A stretch of 64,000 nucleotides of DNA from Beroe forskalii (lineage: Eukaryota > Ctenophora > Nuda > Beroida > Beroidae): assembly GCA_011033025.1 (NCBI GenBank), contig WFMF01000095.1:434001-498000 (forward strand), written 5' to 3'. The position numbers were made by a program, and so were the translations under genes. A model generated the notes under the pieces. The model saw only the letters and a program-made list of their open reading frames with translations, was not told the origin of the DNA and did no database searches. This document shows, piece by piece, positions 11,401 to 20,205 of this stretch (position 1 is its first letter; every line of letters starts with the position of its first letter).

Positions 11401-12853
11401 AACACCTGCTAGTCGGCTGTATTCTGGACTGGTGACCCTCCTATCCCGCAGGTTTAACACCTGCTAGTCGGCTGTATTCTGGACTGGTGACCCTCTATCC
11501 CTATCCCGCAGGTTTAACACCTGCTAGTCGTCGGACTGGCTGTATTCCGGGTTTACTGGTGACCCTCCTATCCCGCAGGTTGAACACCTGCTAGTCGGCT
11601 GTATTCTGGACTGGTGACCCTCCTATCCCGCAGGTTGAACACCTGCTAGTCGGCTGTATTCTGGACTGGTGACCCTCCTATCCCGCAGGTTGAACACCTG
11701 CTAGTCGGCTGTATTCTGGACTGGTGACCCCTATCCCGGCTGTATTCTGGACTGGTGACCCTCCTATCCCGCAGGTTTAACACCTGCTAGTCGGCTGTAT
11801 TCTGGACTGGTGACCCCCCTATCCCGCAGGTTGAAGACCTGCTAGTCAGCTGTATTCTGGACTGGTGACCCTCCTATCCCGCAGGTTGAGCACCCACTAG
11901 TCGGCTGTATTCTGGACTGGTGACCCTCCTATCCCGCAGGTTTAACACCTGCTAGTCGGCTGTATTCTGGACTGGTGACCCTCCTATCCCGCAGGTTTGA
12001 ACACCTGCTAGTCGGCTGTATTCTGGACTGGTTACCCTCAGGCTGAACATCCCAGGTTGAACACCTGCTAGTCGGCTGTATTCTGGACTGGTGACCCTCC
12101 TATCCCGCAGGTTTAACACCTGCTAGTCGGCTGTATTCTGGACTGGTGACCCCCTATCCCGCAGGTTTAACACCTGCTAGTCGGCTGTATTCTGGACTGG
12201 TGACCTCCGCAGGTTGAACACCTGCTAGTCGGCTGTATTCTGGACTGGTTACCCTCCTATCCCGCAGGTTGAACACCTGCTAGTCGGCTGTTTTCTGGAC
12301 TGGTGACCCTCCTATCCCGCAGGTTGAACACCTGCTTGTCGGCTGTATTCTGGACCGGTGACCCTCCTATCCCGCAGGTTGAACACCTAATAGTCGGCTG
12401 TATTCTGGACTGGTGACCCTCCTATCCCGCAGGTTGAACACCTGCTAGTCGGCTGTATTCTGGACTGGTGACCCTCCTATCCCGCAGGTTGAACACCTGC
12501 TAGTCGGCTGTATTCTGGACTGGTGACCCTCCTATCCCGCAGGTTTAATACCTGCTAGTCGGCTGTATTCTGGACTGGTGACCCTCCTATCCCGCAGGTT
12601 GAACACCTGCTAGTCGGCTGTATTCTGGACTGGTGACCCTCCTATCCCGCAGGTTGAACACCTGCTAGTCGGCTGTATTCTGGACGGCGCAGTAAAGGGT
12701 AAGATTGACCAGCTCTCCAACACTCTGTTCTTGGAGAAGGAGGAAGAGCAAAACACGCTCAGAACGAGCAGTCTCGCAGCCTGGACTCAGCAAATCAATC
12801 AGCTCTCAGAAAAACTTAATGTGACGTCCACCGGGGGAGGGTGTCATCGGTGA
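8432..12853 (+). CDS. COPS2: COP9 signalosome complex subunit 2, C-terminal exons (partial)
   Basis: Five consecutive exons match the C-terminal half of CSN2/COPS2: 8432-8609 ([28 protein letters not shown]), 9022-9077 (EAKPYKND), 9506-9629 ([16 protein letters not shown]), 10238-10318 ([15 protein letters not shown]) and 12653-12853 ([20 protein letters not shown], to a stop at 12851). Phases agree at every junction. The segment spans the end of the TPR-like helices and the PCI domain. CSN2 is a scaffold subunit of the COP9 signalosome, which removes NEDD8 from cullins. Oddities: the exon at 9506 must begin after AA, not AG, to stay in frame; the donor at 9629 is tandemly duplicated; the acceptor of the last exon is amplified about 32-fold. 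The N-terminal exons were not found in the window, so this could be a real gene with long introns or a 5'-truncated copy. A donor-like GGTGAG overlaps the stop, so another 3' end is possible. Confidence 0.85.
9620..9663 (+). repeat. tandem duplication of a COPS2 splice donor
   Basis: A 23-bp unit (AAGAACTGAG/GTAATGTCC plus four bases) occurs twice head to tail, the second copy lacking its last two bases. The first copy spans the exon end and GTAATG donor of the COPS2 exon ending at 9629. The second repeats the last ten exon bases and the donor inside the intron, giving two identical candidate donors 23 bases apart. Use of the second would add 23 bases and shift the frame. Confidence 0.9.
9773..10225. 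repeat. two adjoining short tandem arrays in a COPS2 intron
   Basis: 9773-10010 is an array of an 18-bp unit, GTGACACCGCAATATTGA. It changes without a break into 10020-10225, made of 18-21-bp units around ATAGTGACACCATGT. Both share the GTGACACC core, so the second array probably arose from the first. The array ends 12 bases before the polypyrimidine tract of the exon at 10238. Confidence 0.9.
10319..10600. repeat. degenerate 18-21-bp repeats (AACCTATGGTAACTATAAC)
   Basis: Imperfect tandem copies around GGTAACTATAACAACCTA start directly after the donor of the COPS2 exon ending at 10318. Copies differ by substitutions and small indels, so the array is older than the 55-bp array downstream. 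Confidence 0.75.
10761..10774. promoter_or_regulatory. X-box-like motif GTTACCAAGGCAAC
   Basis: The sequence GTTACC-AA-GGCAAC fits the two half-sites of the RFX-family X-box. It lies in the last COPS2 intron, close to a CACGTG E-box at 10750, just before the 55-bp satellite. Whether it is used is unknown; a motif of this length can occur by chance. Confidence 0.35.
10918..12684 (+). repeat. 55-bp minisatellite made from the COPS2 3' splice junction, about 32 copies
   Basis: Each unit reads: pyrimidine tract and acceptor CTCCTATCCCGCAG, then 33 bases equal to the first 33 bases of the last COPS2 exon (GTTGAACACCTGCTAGTCGG and so on to ATTCTGGAC), then TGGTGACC. The final unit is the genuine junction: its AG is at 12651-12652 and the coding sequence runs on into GGCGCAGTAAAGG. 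So the satellite multiplies a functional intron-exon boundary. Many units have GTTTAAC instead of GTTGAAC, which puts a stop codon directly after the acceptor. Some units are shortened. A seven-unit relative is at 38372. Confidence 0.95.
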
Positions 12854-13320
12854 GGTCCTGTTGTGATGGCATGGGGTCACTTCGTGATGACATTGACATA
12901 AGGACATGTTGTGATGGCATGGGGTCACCTTGTGATGGCATGGGGTCATTTCGTGATGACATTGACATGAGGGCATGTTGTGATGGCATGAGGGCATGCT
13001 GTGATGACATGATGTCATGTTACAATGGCATGGGGTCATGTTGTGATGGCATATTGGGGTCACTTCGTGATGACTTTGACATGTTTTGATGGGATGAGGG
13101 TATGCTGTGATGACATGATGTCATGTTACAATGGCATGGGGTCATGTTGTGATGGCATGGGGTCACTTCGTGATGACTTTGACATGTTTTGATGGTATGA
13201 GGGTATGCTATGACGGCATGATGTCATGTTACAATGGCATGGGGTCATGTTGTGATGGCATGCGGTCAATGGGTCATGTTGTTATGGCAATGAATCATGC
13301 TGTGATGGCGTGTTGAAATG
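12841..13320. repeat. 21-bp minisatellite (GTGATGGCATGGGGTCATGTT)-like
   Basis: Degenerate tandem units with GTGATGGCATG or GTGATGACATG cores run from the COPS2 stop codon to the edge of the 6.2-kb TIR element, and resume on its far side at 19553-19615. The same array without the interruption is at 38938-39300 in the duplicated segment. Confidence 0.85.
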
Positions 13321-14189
13321 TTTACTCTAGTAGCTGGCCCAAGATGAGTATGTATATGCTCTTTTAGGCAGTTTCTCAACAGGATATGTTAGTTCGATGC
13401 CTAAGAAAGCACCCTGGGGTACTGCCGCATGTCGAAAGTGGTAGGATCACTCCAAAAATGACCACGCCCTTTTTTGCTTGTCGCGACCGTGGGAAAATTT
13501 TTGAAAACCCATTTTTTCTCTAATATAGCCATGTTGGGTATCAAAATAGGGGTTTTCGAGGACGCTGAATCGATTCCAGGCATTATTGAATGCCTCAGCT
13601 ATCCCGTTTTTAAGATATCCTCAAAAAACCATATACCTTTGATGGGCGCACGTATGAAAAATGATTATAAGATACTATTTTCCACCATGTGGTCAACTAG
13701 ATAATCAAAATTGGGCTTAACATGGTGACTGAGTCGATTTCAGGTGTTACTGAAGTCCTCAGAAACTTAAACAATACGAAAAAGTCAAAAATACACTTTT
13801 TTAATGCCTCTGAGACCAAAGAAAGTGAGACAATTATAATGTTATCTCGAATTATAATCGTTCTTTTTATTTCTGTAGACATCACAGAATTTTCTGACTT
13901 GATCCTTTGACCTTTGTAATTTGATACTCCATGAACTGATATTGAATGCTGATAACTATTGATTGAAAATGACTTGCTTGTTCCAAAAATTTTGGGTAGT
14001 CCAACTAAATAGAGAAAAACGAATAGTCAACAGAACCAGAGGCATGGTGAGTGGCACATAGCAACTCACTAGACAGATAGTGGCAAATCAAGATGATTAG
14101 GAGAGAGCAAGTAACTGAGAGGAACTGCAGGGTACTGGGACGTAGATCTGGGGACAATGCAGGTCATCCATATCTACTACCAAGAAAAG

Positions 14190-14306
14190 AATCACTCGAG
14201 TAATACCACAGGAATGACCTATCAGGATGAGGAAGTCTATAATATTAGGAAATCTAACAATACTGATAGACTTCCTGATTGGTTATTTCTGTGGTATCGC
14301 ACAACA
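14190..14306. repeat. imperfect 115-bp stem-loop
   Basis: AATACCACAG...ATCAGGA...GGAAGTCTAT pairs with ATAGACTTCC...TGAT...CTGTGGTAT about 50 bases on, giving a long hairpin with a few mismatches and a loop of about 30 bases. The size would suit a foldback MITE or a small-RNA precursor; nothing more can be said from sequence alone. Confidence 0.6.
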
Positions 14307-15405
14307 GTGTTTCTGGGTAGGTATCCTCTGAGAGCAGAGATAACGCCTCTTAGATGAAAGAGAGTATCCTGTGAACTTCAGACTGTAGATGGTAGACACT
14401 AGACTGGAGCGTTCCTCCTCCTGACTGCTGACTGAAGCGTTCTTTCATGCCTGTTTGTGCTCCTTATTGCTTGCTGTCTATCTTCACTATTTCGGGACAG
14501 ATGGTGCAGGGGTTGGGAGCTGTCATAAAAGTTACCTGAAATATCAAGTTCTCCAATAACTACCATAAGGCAAATTATTGTACGCCTGATGCAAAAAGCT
14601 GGGTAATCAGTTAACAATGAGTCAAGTCTCAAGAGTACATTATTAACACTGATAAACGAAATTCGAGCCACAAAGGGGGAAATAATACGCCTGAATGATT
14701 TTGTTTGAAGTCCTTCCAAGGATGAATGAACGGGATCTATCAGTAAGATCTATCATCTGATGTTGTCCTCCTCTGAGGAAAAGTAAAAAAATGGAACATG
14801 CAAGAAGAATTGACAACCAAGTAAAAGAAGACGTAGGTGGGGGGAGAGAAGCAGTGGACGAAAGAGGCAGTGAGAGAAGCAGGACTGCAAGGGGGATAGT
14901 GCTGGTGCAGAAGCAGCAAAGGGTAGGTGGGTGCCCAGTATTCCGGTGGGTACAGGAATAGACTCAAGGGCTGCAGCTGCAAGTGAGGACGGAAGTGGTG
15001 AAAACTGTCCTAGGATTGATGCAGGACCACAACTCTTTTTAGGAGTGAAAGCCAGGTTGCCAGCAGTAGGATGTACAGTGTACACTGTACATCTTTTTTC
15101 TCCTGGTTTTACAGGTTAATCTTCCTGGTTTTTAATCTATCTTCAAGCTAGATTAGCTGTAGCCCAAATGTAAGGCGTCCTATATCTTGTGACTGTCTAC
15201 TTCATTTCTGCTTGATGACTGGGACTGATCAACGGTGTGCTTGTAATCTCTACAGTCCTCCTGTTTACGTTGCTCCTATTCGTAAGTCAACTGCTTAGCT
15301 GGATAAAACTGATTAGAATCAATCAATTTTTCAAGAGTCTTAAGATGAAACTATGAAAGAAACAAATCATGTGATCAAACTGCACACTTTACCAGTATAC
15401 TATAT

Positions 15406-15580
15406 ACGGTAAATACACACTTGGGTGTGTAATTACCACATTAATTCCACGAGCTTGCGAGTGGAATTCATGCAATAAATGCACGAGCTTGCGAGTGTAT
15501 TTATTGGAGTAATTGCACGAGCTTGCGAGTGCAATTACGATGGTAATTTACACACCCAAGTGTGTATTTACTGTATTATT
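15406..15580. repeat. cluster of five hairpins, three with one constant loop
   Basis: Three adjacent hairpins share the identical 10-base loop GAGCTTGCGA but have different stems: AATTCCAC/GTGGAATT (15443-15468), AATAAATGCAC/GTGTATTTATT (15474-15505, one G-T pair) and AATTGCAC/GTGCAATT (15511-15536). They are framed by two further hairpins, ACACAC-TTGG-GTGTGT (15415-15430) and ACACAC-CCAA-GTGTGT (around 15545-15569), which are themselves inverted copies of each other. The whole is a nested palindrome of about 175 bases inside the 6.2-kb element. Confidence 0.85.
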
Positions 15581-16592
15581 ACCCTGCCATATACGAATCA
15601 ATCAAAGTAGATGGTTTACAACTTAAGTATTCGAACTCAATGCTTTATGAATAATGGGTACCTACATTATTTCATAATAACATAATTGAAACAGGCGAGA
15701 ATTTTGGACAAATTTGCCAGTGATTTGTAAAAGTCAGAATCACATCATCATCGAAACGGGGTCAATTCAGCGAATAAGTTCAAAAGTCCAAATGATACAA
15801 CCAGCGCCCAGCATTGATACATACTGTTAGTGCATGACGTAGTGTATGTATATGTACTTTACAAAAATTTTGTTTTGATCTTTCATTGCCATAAAAAATG
15901 AACCACGAAAGTTAAGTACTCAATCGAAAACAAAACAATTCACACCACAAACATTAATAACAACTGACTCGAGAGCTACAATCTTATGCGGATCTCGTAT
16001 AGAATCTGCCCTTAAAGATAAACACGATCACATGTAAATGTAGTCAGCTAAATCTTTAGAGTTCATCAAAATGAATGTATGTACGCCTCAGTTGAACAAT
16101 AAGTTTTGCGCCATAATCATTATCTTCATCCCGATCTAAAATAAGTAACGAACACTGACAGATAGAAATGACGGCGCACAGAAATAATGTAGTTGAATTT
16201 GATAAAACAGAGCAATACACCCTATATATGGCGCCACAAGTCTGCGTTATATCTCTAAGACTAGCTAAATAAACATTGAAACACGGATGGAGTTATCAAG
16301 CCCGTCTAGGTGGCGCCATTTAGGTGTACACGATAGTGTTCCTTCTATCTATTTTATCTGAATCTTTATCTTGTGTTGCCCTATAATATCGTTAAGATAT
16401 ATCGTATTTTATACATTGTGCTCATATTTACTTTATCTTGTGCTACCGAATGTGCCATATTTAAGAATATAACATATATCGTACCGAACATTATACCCCT
16501 CCCAAGCTTGTTTTAGCGACCGTGTAAGTTTGGTTATACGGTCTCCACTGAATTACAGTGAAAAAAAGCTTAAAATGAAATTTGATTTTATA

Positions 16593-16878
16593 AAGGAGCA
16601 CTCAAAAATCTACTTAAGCGTTGAATCCGGACGAGGGTCGTCAGACCCGAGTGGGAAGAAATACTGTTGTTTGGTCAGAAAATAGTCGGCCAAAGCTATT
16701 TCCGGTCGGGGTATAATCCGGTTCCATGATCTCAGCTGTGACCGTATACCTTCGATAATGAACTCGGCACGCCTCGTCCATTATCCAACTTACACAGTCT
16801 CGGCTGTCGCCTCGACCATGTAAGTTGCGGTATACGGTCACCACTTCGACATGTAACCGCTTATTATGTGCTCCTTAT
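16593..16878. mobile_element. possible MITE with AAGGAGCAC ends
   Basis: AAGGAGCAC at 16593 and GTGCTCCTT near 16878 are inverted, with loosely matching inner sequence (TTAAGCG and CGCTTATT). The interior repeats GTATACGGTC and GTAAGTT motifs and a short open frame of 67 codons of unknown meaning. Ends are short, so support is modest. Confidence 0.4.
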
Positions 16879-17292
16879 CGCTATTTTATCTTGTTTTACA
16901 GTATATATATACGGTTAAGAATAGATTATATCGAATCGTTTTTAATATGAAAAGTGCGATAACAGATATCAGGAGCTTATTATTCTCCTATTTACATCCG
17001 CACAGAGATAGCAAATAGGTTAGACTCGAGCGAATGGCCGTTTCAGAAAATTGGTAGTAATTCAACAGTTGGGAATAGTAATTCAACACTTGAATAGTAA
17101 TTCAACAGTTGAGGTATAGTAATTACACACTTGACAGTAATTCAACTGCTGGGTACGGTGATATTACATGATTAATATTGCTCAAAAATTCGAAAAGTAA
17201 TTACACTGCAGGGTAATAATACCAGTAATACCATGAAAGCATGAAGAGTGCATATATGTCCTCCAGATCCGTGGGGTTGGGGGCACTACGGC

Positions 17293-17835
17293 GGGGGGGG
17301 ATCAGGGACTAAGTGCAAGACACGAGGCCGGGGTGGGTGGTGTTTGGCCCTTGGCGAAATCACTTAGTCCACTGTACTAACTGAGGTGGTCACCTTATGG
17401 GAAAATCATAATCACTTAGTCCAAATGGCATATTTTTCCATATTTGGGCACTTTTTTGCCAGATGATGTCATAATTTTGGGGTGGGTCCCCACAAATTGT
17501 ATCAAATTTCAGTTAGTACACGGGACAAACTGCTCATTTTGGGGTGGGTCCCTACAAAACATGACAAATTTCAGTTAGTACATGGGACAATCTGCAGCGT
17601 TTTATGCTCATTTAGGGTGGGTACCTTCAAATAGTGACAAATATCAGTTAGTACAGGGACAATCTGCCGCTTGGATAGGTTTTTATGCTAATTTTGGGGT
17701 GGGTCACTACAAATGGTGCCAAATATCACTTAGTTAATGGGATTATCTGAAGGGGTGGTGGGTGGTATTTCAAAATTGGGCAAAAAATCACTTAGTACCC
17801 CTCGTGTCTTGCACTTAATCCATGATCCCCCCCCC
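17293..17835. mobile_element. MITE with ATCAGGGACTAAGTGCAAGA inverted ends
   Basis: A G-run followed by ATCAGGGACTAAGTGCAAGA and CACGAGG at the left is mirrored at the right by CCTCGTGTCTTGCACTTAAT, CATGATC and a C-run. Inside, a unit of about 95 bp with AATTTCAGTTAGTACA and TTTTGGGGTGGGTCC repeats four or five times. No coding capacity. Confidence 0.75.
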
Positions 17836-17944
17836 GACTACGGAGGCTTTAGTTAGCCTACCGTCTCAAATAATAATATAAAAAAATACCATGAAGTTTT
17901 ATCGCTGTACGTAGAGCTCTGTACGTAGAGCTCTGTAGCGTTAA

Positions 17945-18348
17945 GGGGCCATCCAGAAATGAGCTCATCAATTGGGTATGTATGTATGTTTTGGAAATGA
18001 TGAGGTAGTGATGAGGTAGTATGTATGTAGGTTTGCAAAATGATGAGCTCATCACTTTGAGGCGAAATTTTGACATCAACCACTTGTTCTAAATTTGGAC
18101 CATACCGGTACACTGAATGTAGCCTGCAACCATTTTCAATTTTGAATGAATAAGTCAGATGATCAAACTAAAATTGCAGTAGTGATGTCACTTCAGCCTT
18201 TATTATTGAATGAGTGACGTGCCATAAATCTTGAAATGATGAGATGAGGTTGGGGTATGTATGTATCTTTCCCAAATGATGAGGTAGTGATAAGGTATGT
18301 ATGTTCAAAAAAGGCCGATTTTTGATGAGCTCATTTCTGGATGGCCCC
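17945..18348. mobile_element. 404-bp MITE, GGGGCCATCC ends, TAA target duplication
   Basis: Terminal inverted repeats begin GGGGCCATCCAGAAATGAGC, and the right end is the exact reverse complement. TAA flanks both sides (17942-17944 and 18349-18351). The interior has GTATGTATGT and ATGATGAG runs. A 3-bp TAA duplication with G-rich tips is typical of PIF/Harbinger-mobilised elements, so the transposase at 1142-5900 or a relative could have moved it (inference). Confidence 0.75.
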
Positions 18349-18631
18349 TAAAGTGGTATTGCTGTGCTTCCCTTCACTTTTGTATCAGTGGTGACTCACC
18401 ACTGTCGTTGGAAACTGCCTGTTGATTCCAGCTTCTGATAGGGCTTTAGAAGATTAGAGCCTGAGGTCAGTCTGCTATGTTTCCTTGGTTTCCTGTCCAT
18501 TGTGGACATGGGTCAACCCTTTGAAGACATCTTGTTATCTTTAGAAGGAAATTCCGATTGCCTGTAAATCAAACAGCCGAGTTCCTGTGTCCATCTGCTC
18601 CTCTATCTCTCTTAGTCATGTGATGCTTCTG

Positions 18632-19009
18632 TCAACATGTAACCTGTATTACTGTATCAGAATGCATCCTGCATATATAAACTTTAAGCCTGAGCTCAGC
18701 CTGGTATGTTTCCAGAAATTTTACTGAAATTCCAGTCCAGTTTAAAACAGGATTGAAGAGTGAAGGTTCTTCAGGTAGTAAGGTTACCAGTAGTAGATTT
18801 TCCAATCTCAAGGGTAAGCTGTCTGGAGTTTCTTGGATTGGCCAATCTCCCCTGTAAAGAAGAAACTCCTTGCTACATACGTCGTCTATCTGCATCTTCC
18901 ATTGGAGCCACCCGGCCTGCTCCACGGGCAGGTTCAGCAAAGAGGTTGGCAAGCCTATTATCTTAGTAGCCTCAGTTATGTCTATCTTGATACATTCAAC
19001 ATTCAACAA
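18632..19009 (-). CDS. 125-codon ORF inside the TIR element, unknown
   Basis: An uninterrupted frame of 125 codons next to the right inverted repeat of the 6.2-kb element. The peptide has ordinary amino-acid composition (for example EQAGWLQWKMQIDD and LLYRGDWPIQETPDSLPLR) and no motif I recognise. It may be the tail of a decayed element-encoded protein. It could also be chance, since no splice site or promoter is evident. Confidence 0.3.
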   Translation of the reverse strand: MLNVECIKIDITEATKIIGLPTSLLNLPVEQAGWLQWKMQIDDVCSKEFLLYRGDWPIQETPDSLPLRLENLLLVTLLPEEPSLFNPVLNWTGISVKFLETYQAELRLKVYICRMHSDTVIQVTC

Positions 19010-20205
19010 CTGTAGTAATGGAATGCATTGGACTTTTTAATGTCGGAGAACATAATTTCTCATACTTTCATACACCATGAAAAAGTGTATTTTTGACTTT
19101 TTCGTATTGTTTAAGTTTCTGAGGACTTCAGTAACACCTGGAATCGACTCAGTCACCATGATAAGCCCAATTTTGATTATCTAGTTGACCACATGGTGGA
19201 AAATAGTATCTTATAATCATTTTTCATACGTGCGCCCATCGAAGGTATATGGTTTTTTGAGGATATCTTAAAAACGGGATAGCTTTCAATAATGCATGGA
19301 ATCGATTCAGCGTCCTCGAAAACCCCTATTTTGATACCCAACATGGCTATATTAGACAAAAAATGGGTTTTCAAAAATTTTCCCACGGTCGCGACAAGCA
19401 AAAAAGGGCGTGGTCATTTTCGGAGTGATCCTACCACTTTCGACATGCGGCAGTACCCCAGGGTGCTTTCTTAGGCATCGAACTAACATATCCTGTTGAG
19501 AAACTGCCTAAAAGAGCATATGCATACTCATCTTGGGCCAGCTACTAGAGTAGTTGTGATAGCATGAGGGCATGCTGTGATGACATGTTGTGATAGCACG
19601 TGAGAACATGTTGTGAAGTTAAAATCGAACAGACAGACTCGTAAATGAACAGTGACTAGTTTATGAACATTAACAAGCGACTATTAATTTAGAAGCGACT
19701 AGTTAATGGACAGGAGGTTGTGCCAACGCGACTTATTTATGAATATGTCGACTAGTTAATCAACAGGTAACAAGTTAATGAACAGGACGATCAGATAATG
19801 AAAAGGGTGACTGTTTTATGAAAAGAGCGACTAGTTTATGAACAGGTTCATGAAATAGTTGCCAATGGGTTGTTTTAAAGGATATGTAATTTTATTATTT
19901 ATCATTGGAGTTGTTTCAATTTTCATATTGTATTAAAGATAGTATTCAATTTTTGCAATTAATTCCTACTATCAATTTTCGTCGATCATGTCTATACTCA
20001 ATAAATACACCAATTATATATTACCCCACTAGAAAATATATTTGCGTATTTGAAGTCAATAAAATGGCTAAAATCTTCTCTTTGTTCTTCTCCCGGCCCT
20101 TATTAAACAGAGTTCCTGGTGTTTTCTCTATAGTCTATTCAGCATGATGGGCCTTTATACCGTGTACAGTTTCCTGCCCCGTATGAGGGCCTGCCTTTCT
20201 TATCT

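Larger units (their letters stand above)
13325..19550. mobile_element. 6.2-kb DNA transposon-like element with about 480-bp inverted repeats
   Basis: The left end (CTCTAGTAGCTGGCCCAAGA at 13325) and right end (its reverse complement ending at 19550) are the tips of near-identical inverted repeats extending to about 13800 and from about 19076. TA flanks both ends (13323-13324, 19551-19552), consistent with a TA target duplication. Copy B has an uninterrupted 21-bp array at the matching place (about 39245), although the tandem repeats there make base-level alignment ambiguous. I see no intact transposase inside; the interior holds small MITEs, hairpins and one 125-codon ORF. It is probably non-autonomous. 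The superfamily is not assigned. Confidence 0.8.

Noticed and set aside
10918-12684. CRISPR-like regular array
   Set aside because: Units are contiguous 55-bp tandem copies without unique spacers, in a eukaryotic intron.
12806-13316. Short repeat-protein frames (CDGMGS, CHHNMPSC types)
   Set aside because: Translations of the 21-bp minisatellite on both strands, without splice or promoter support.
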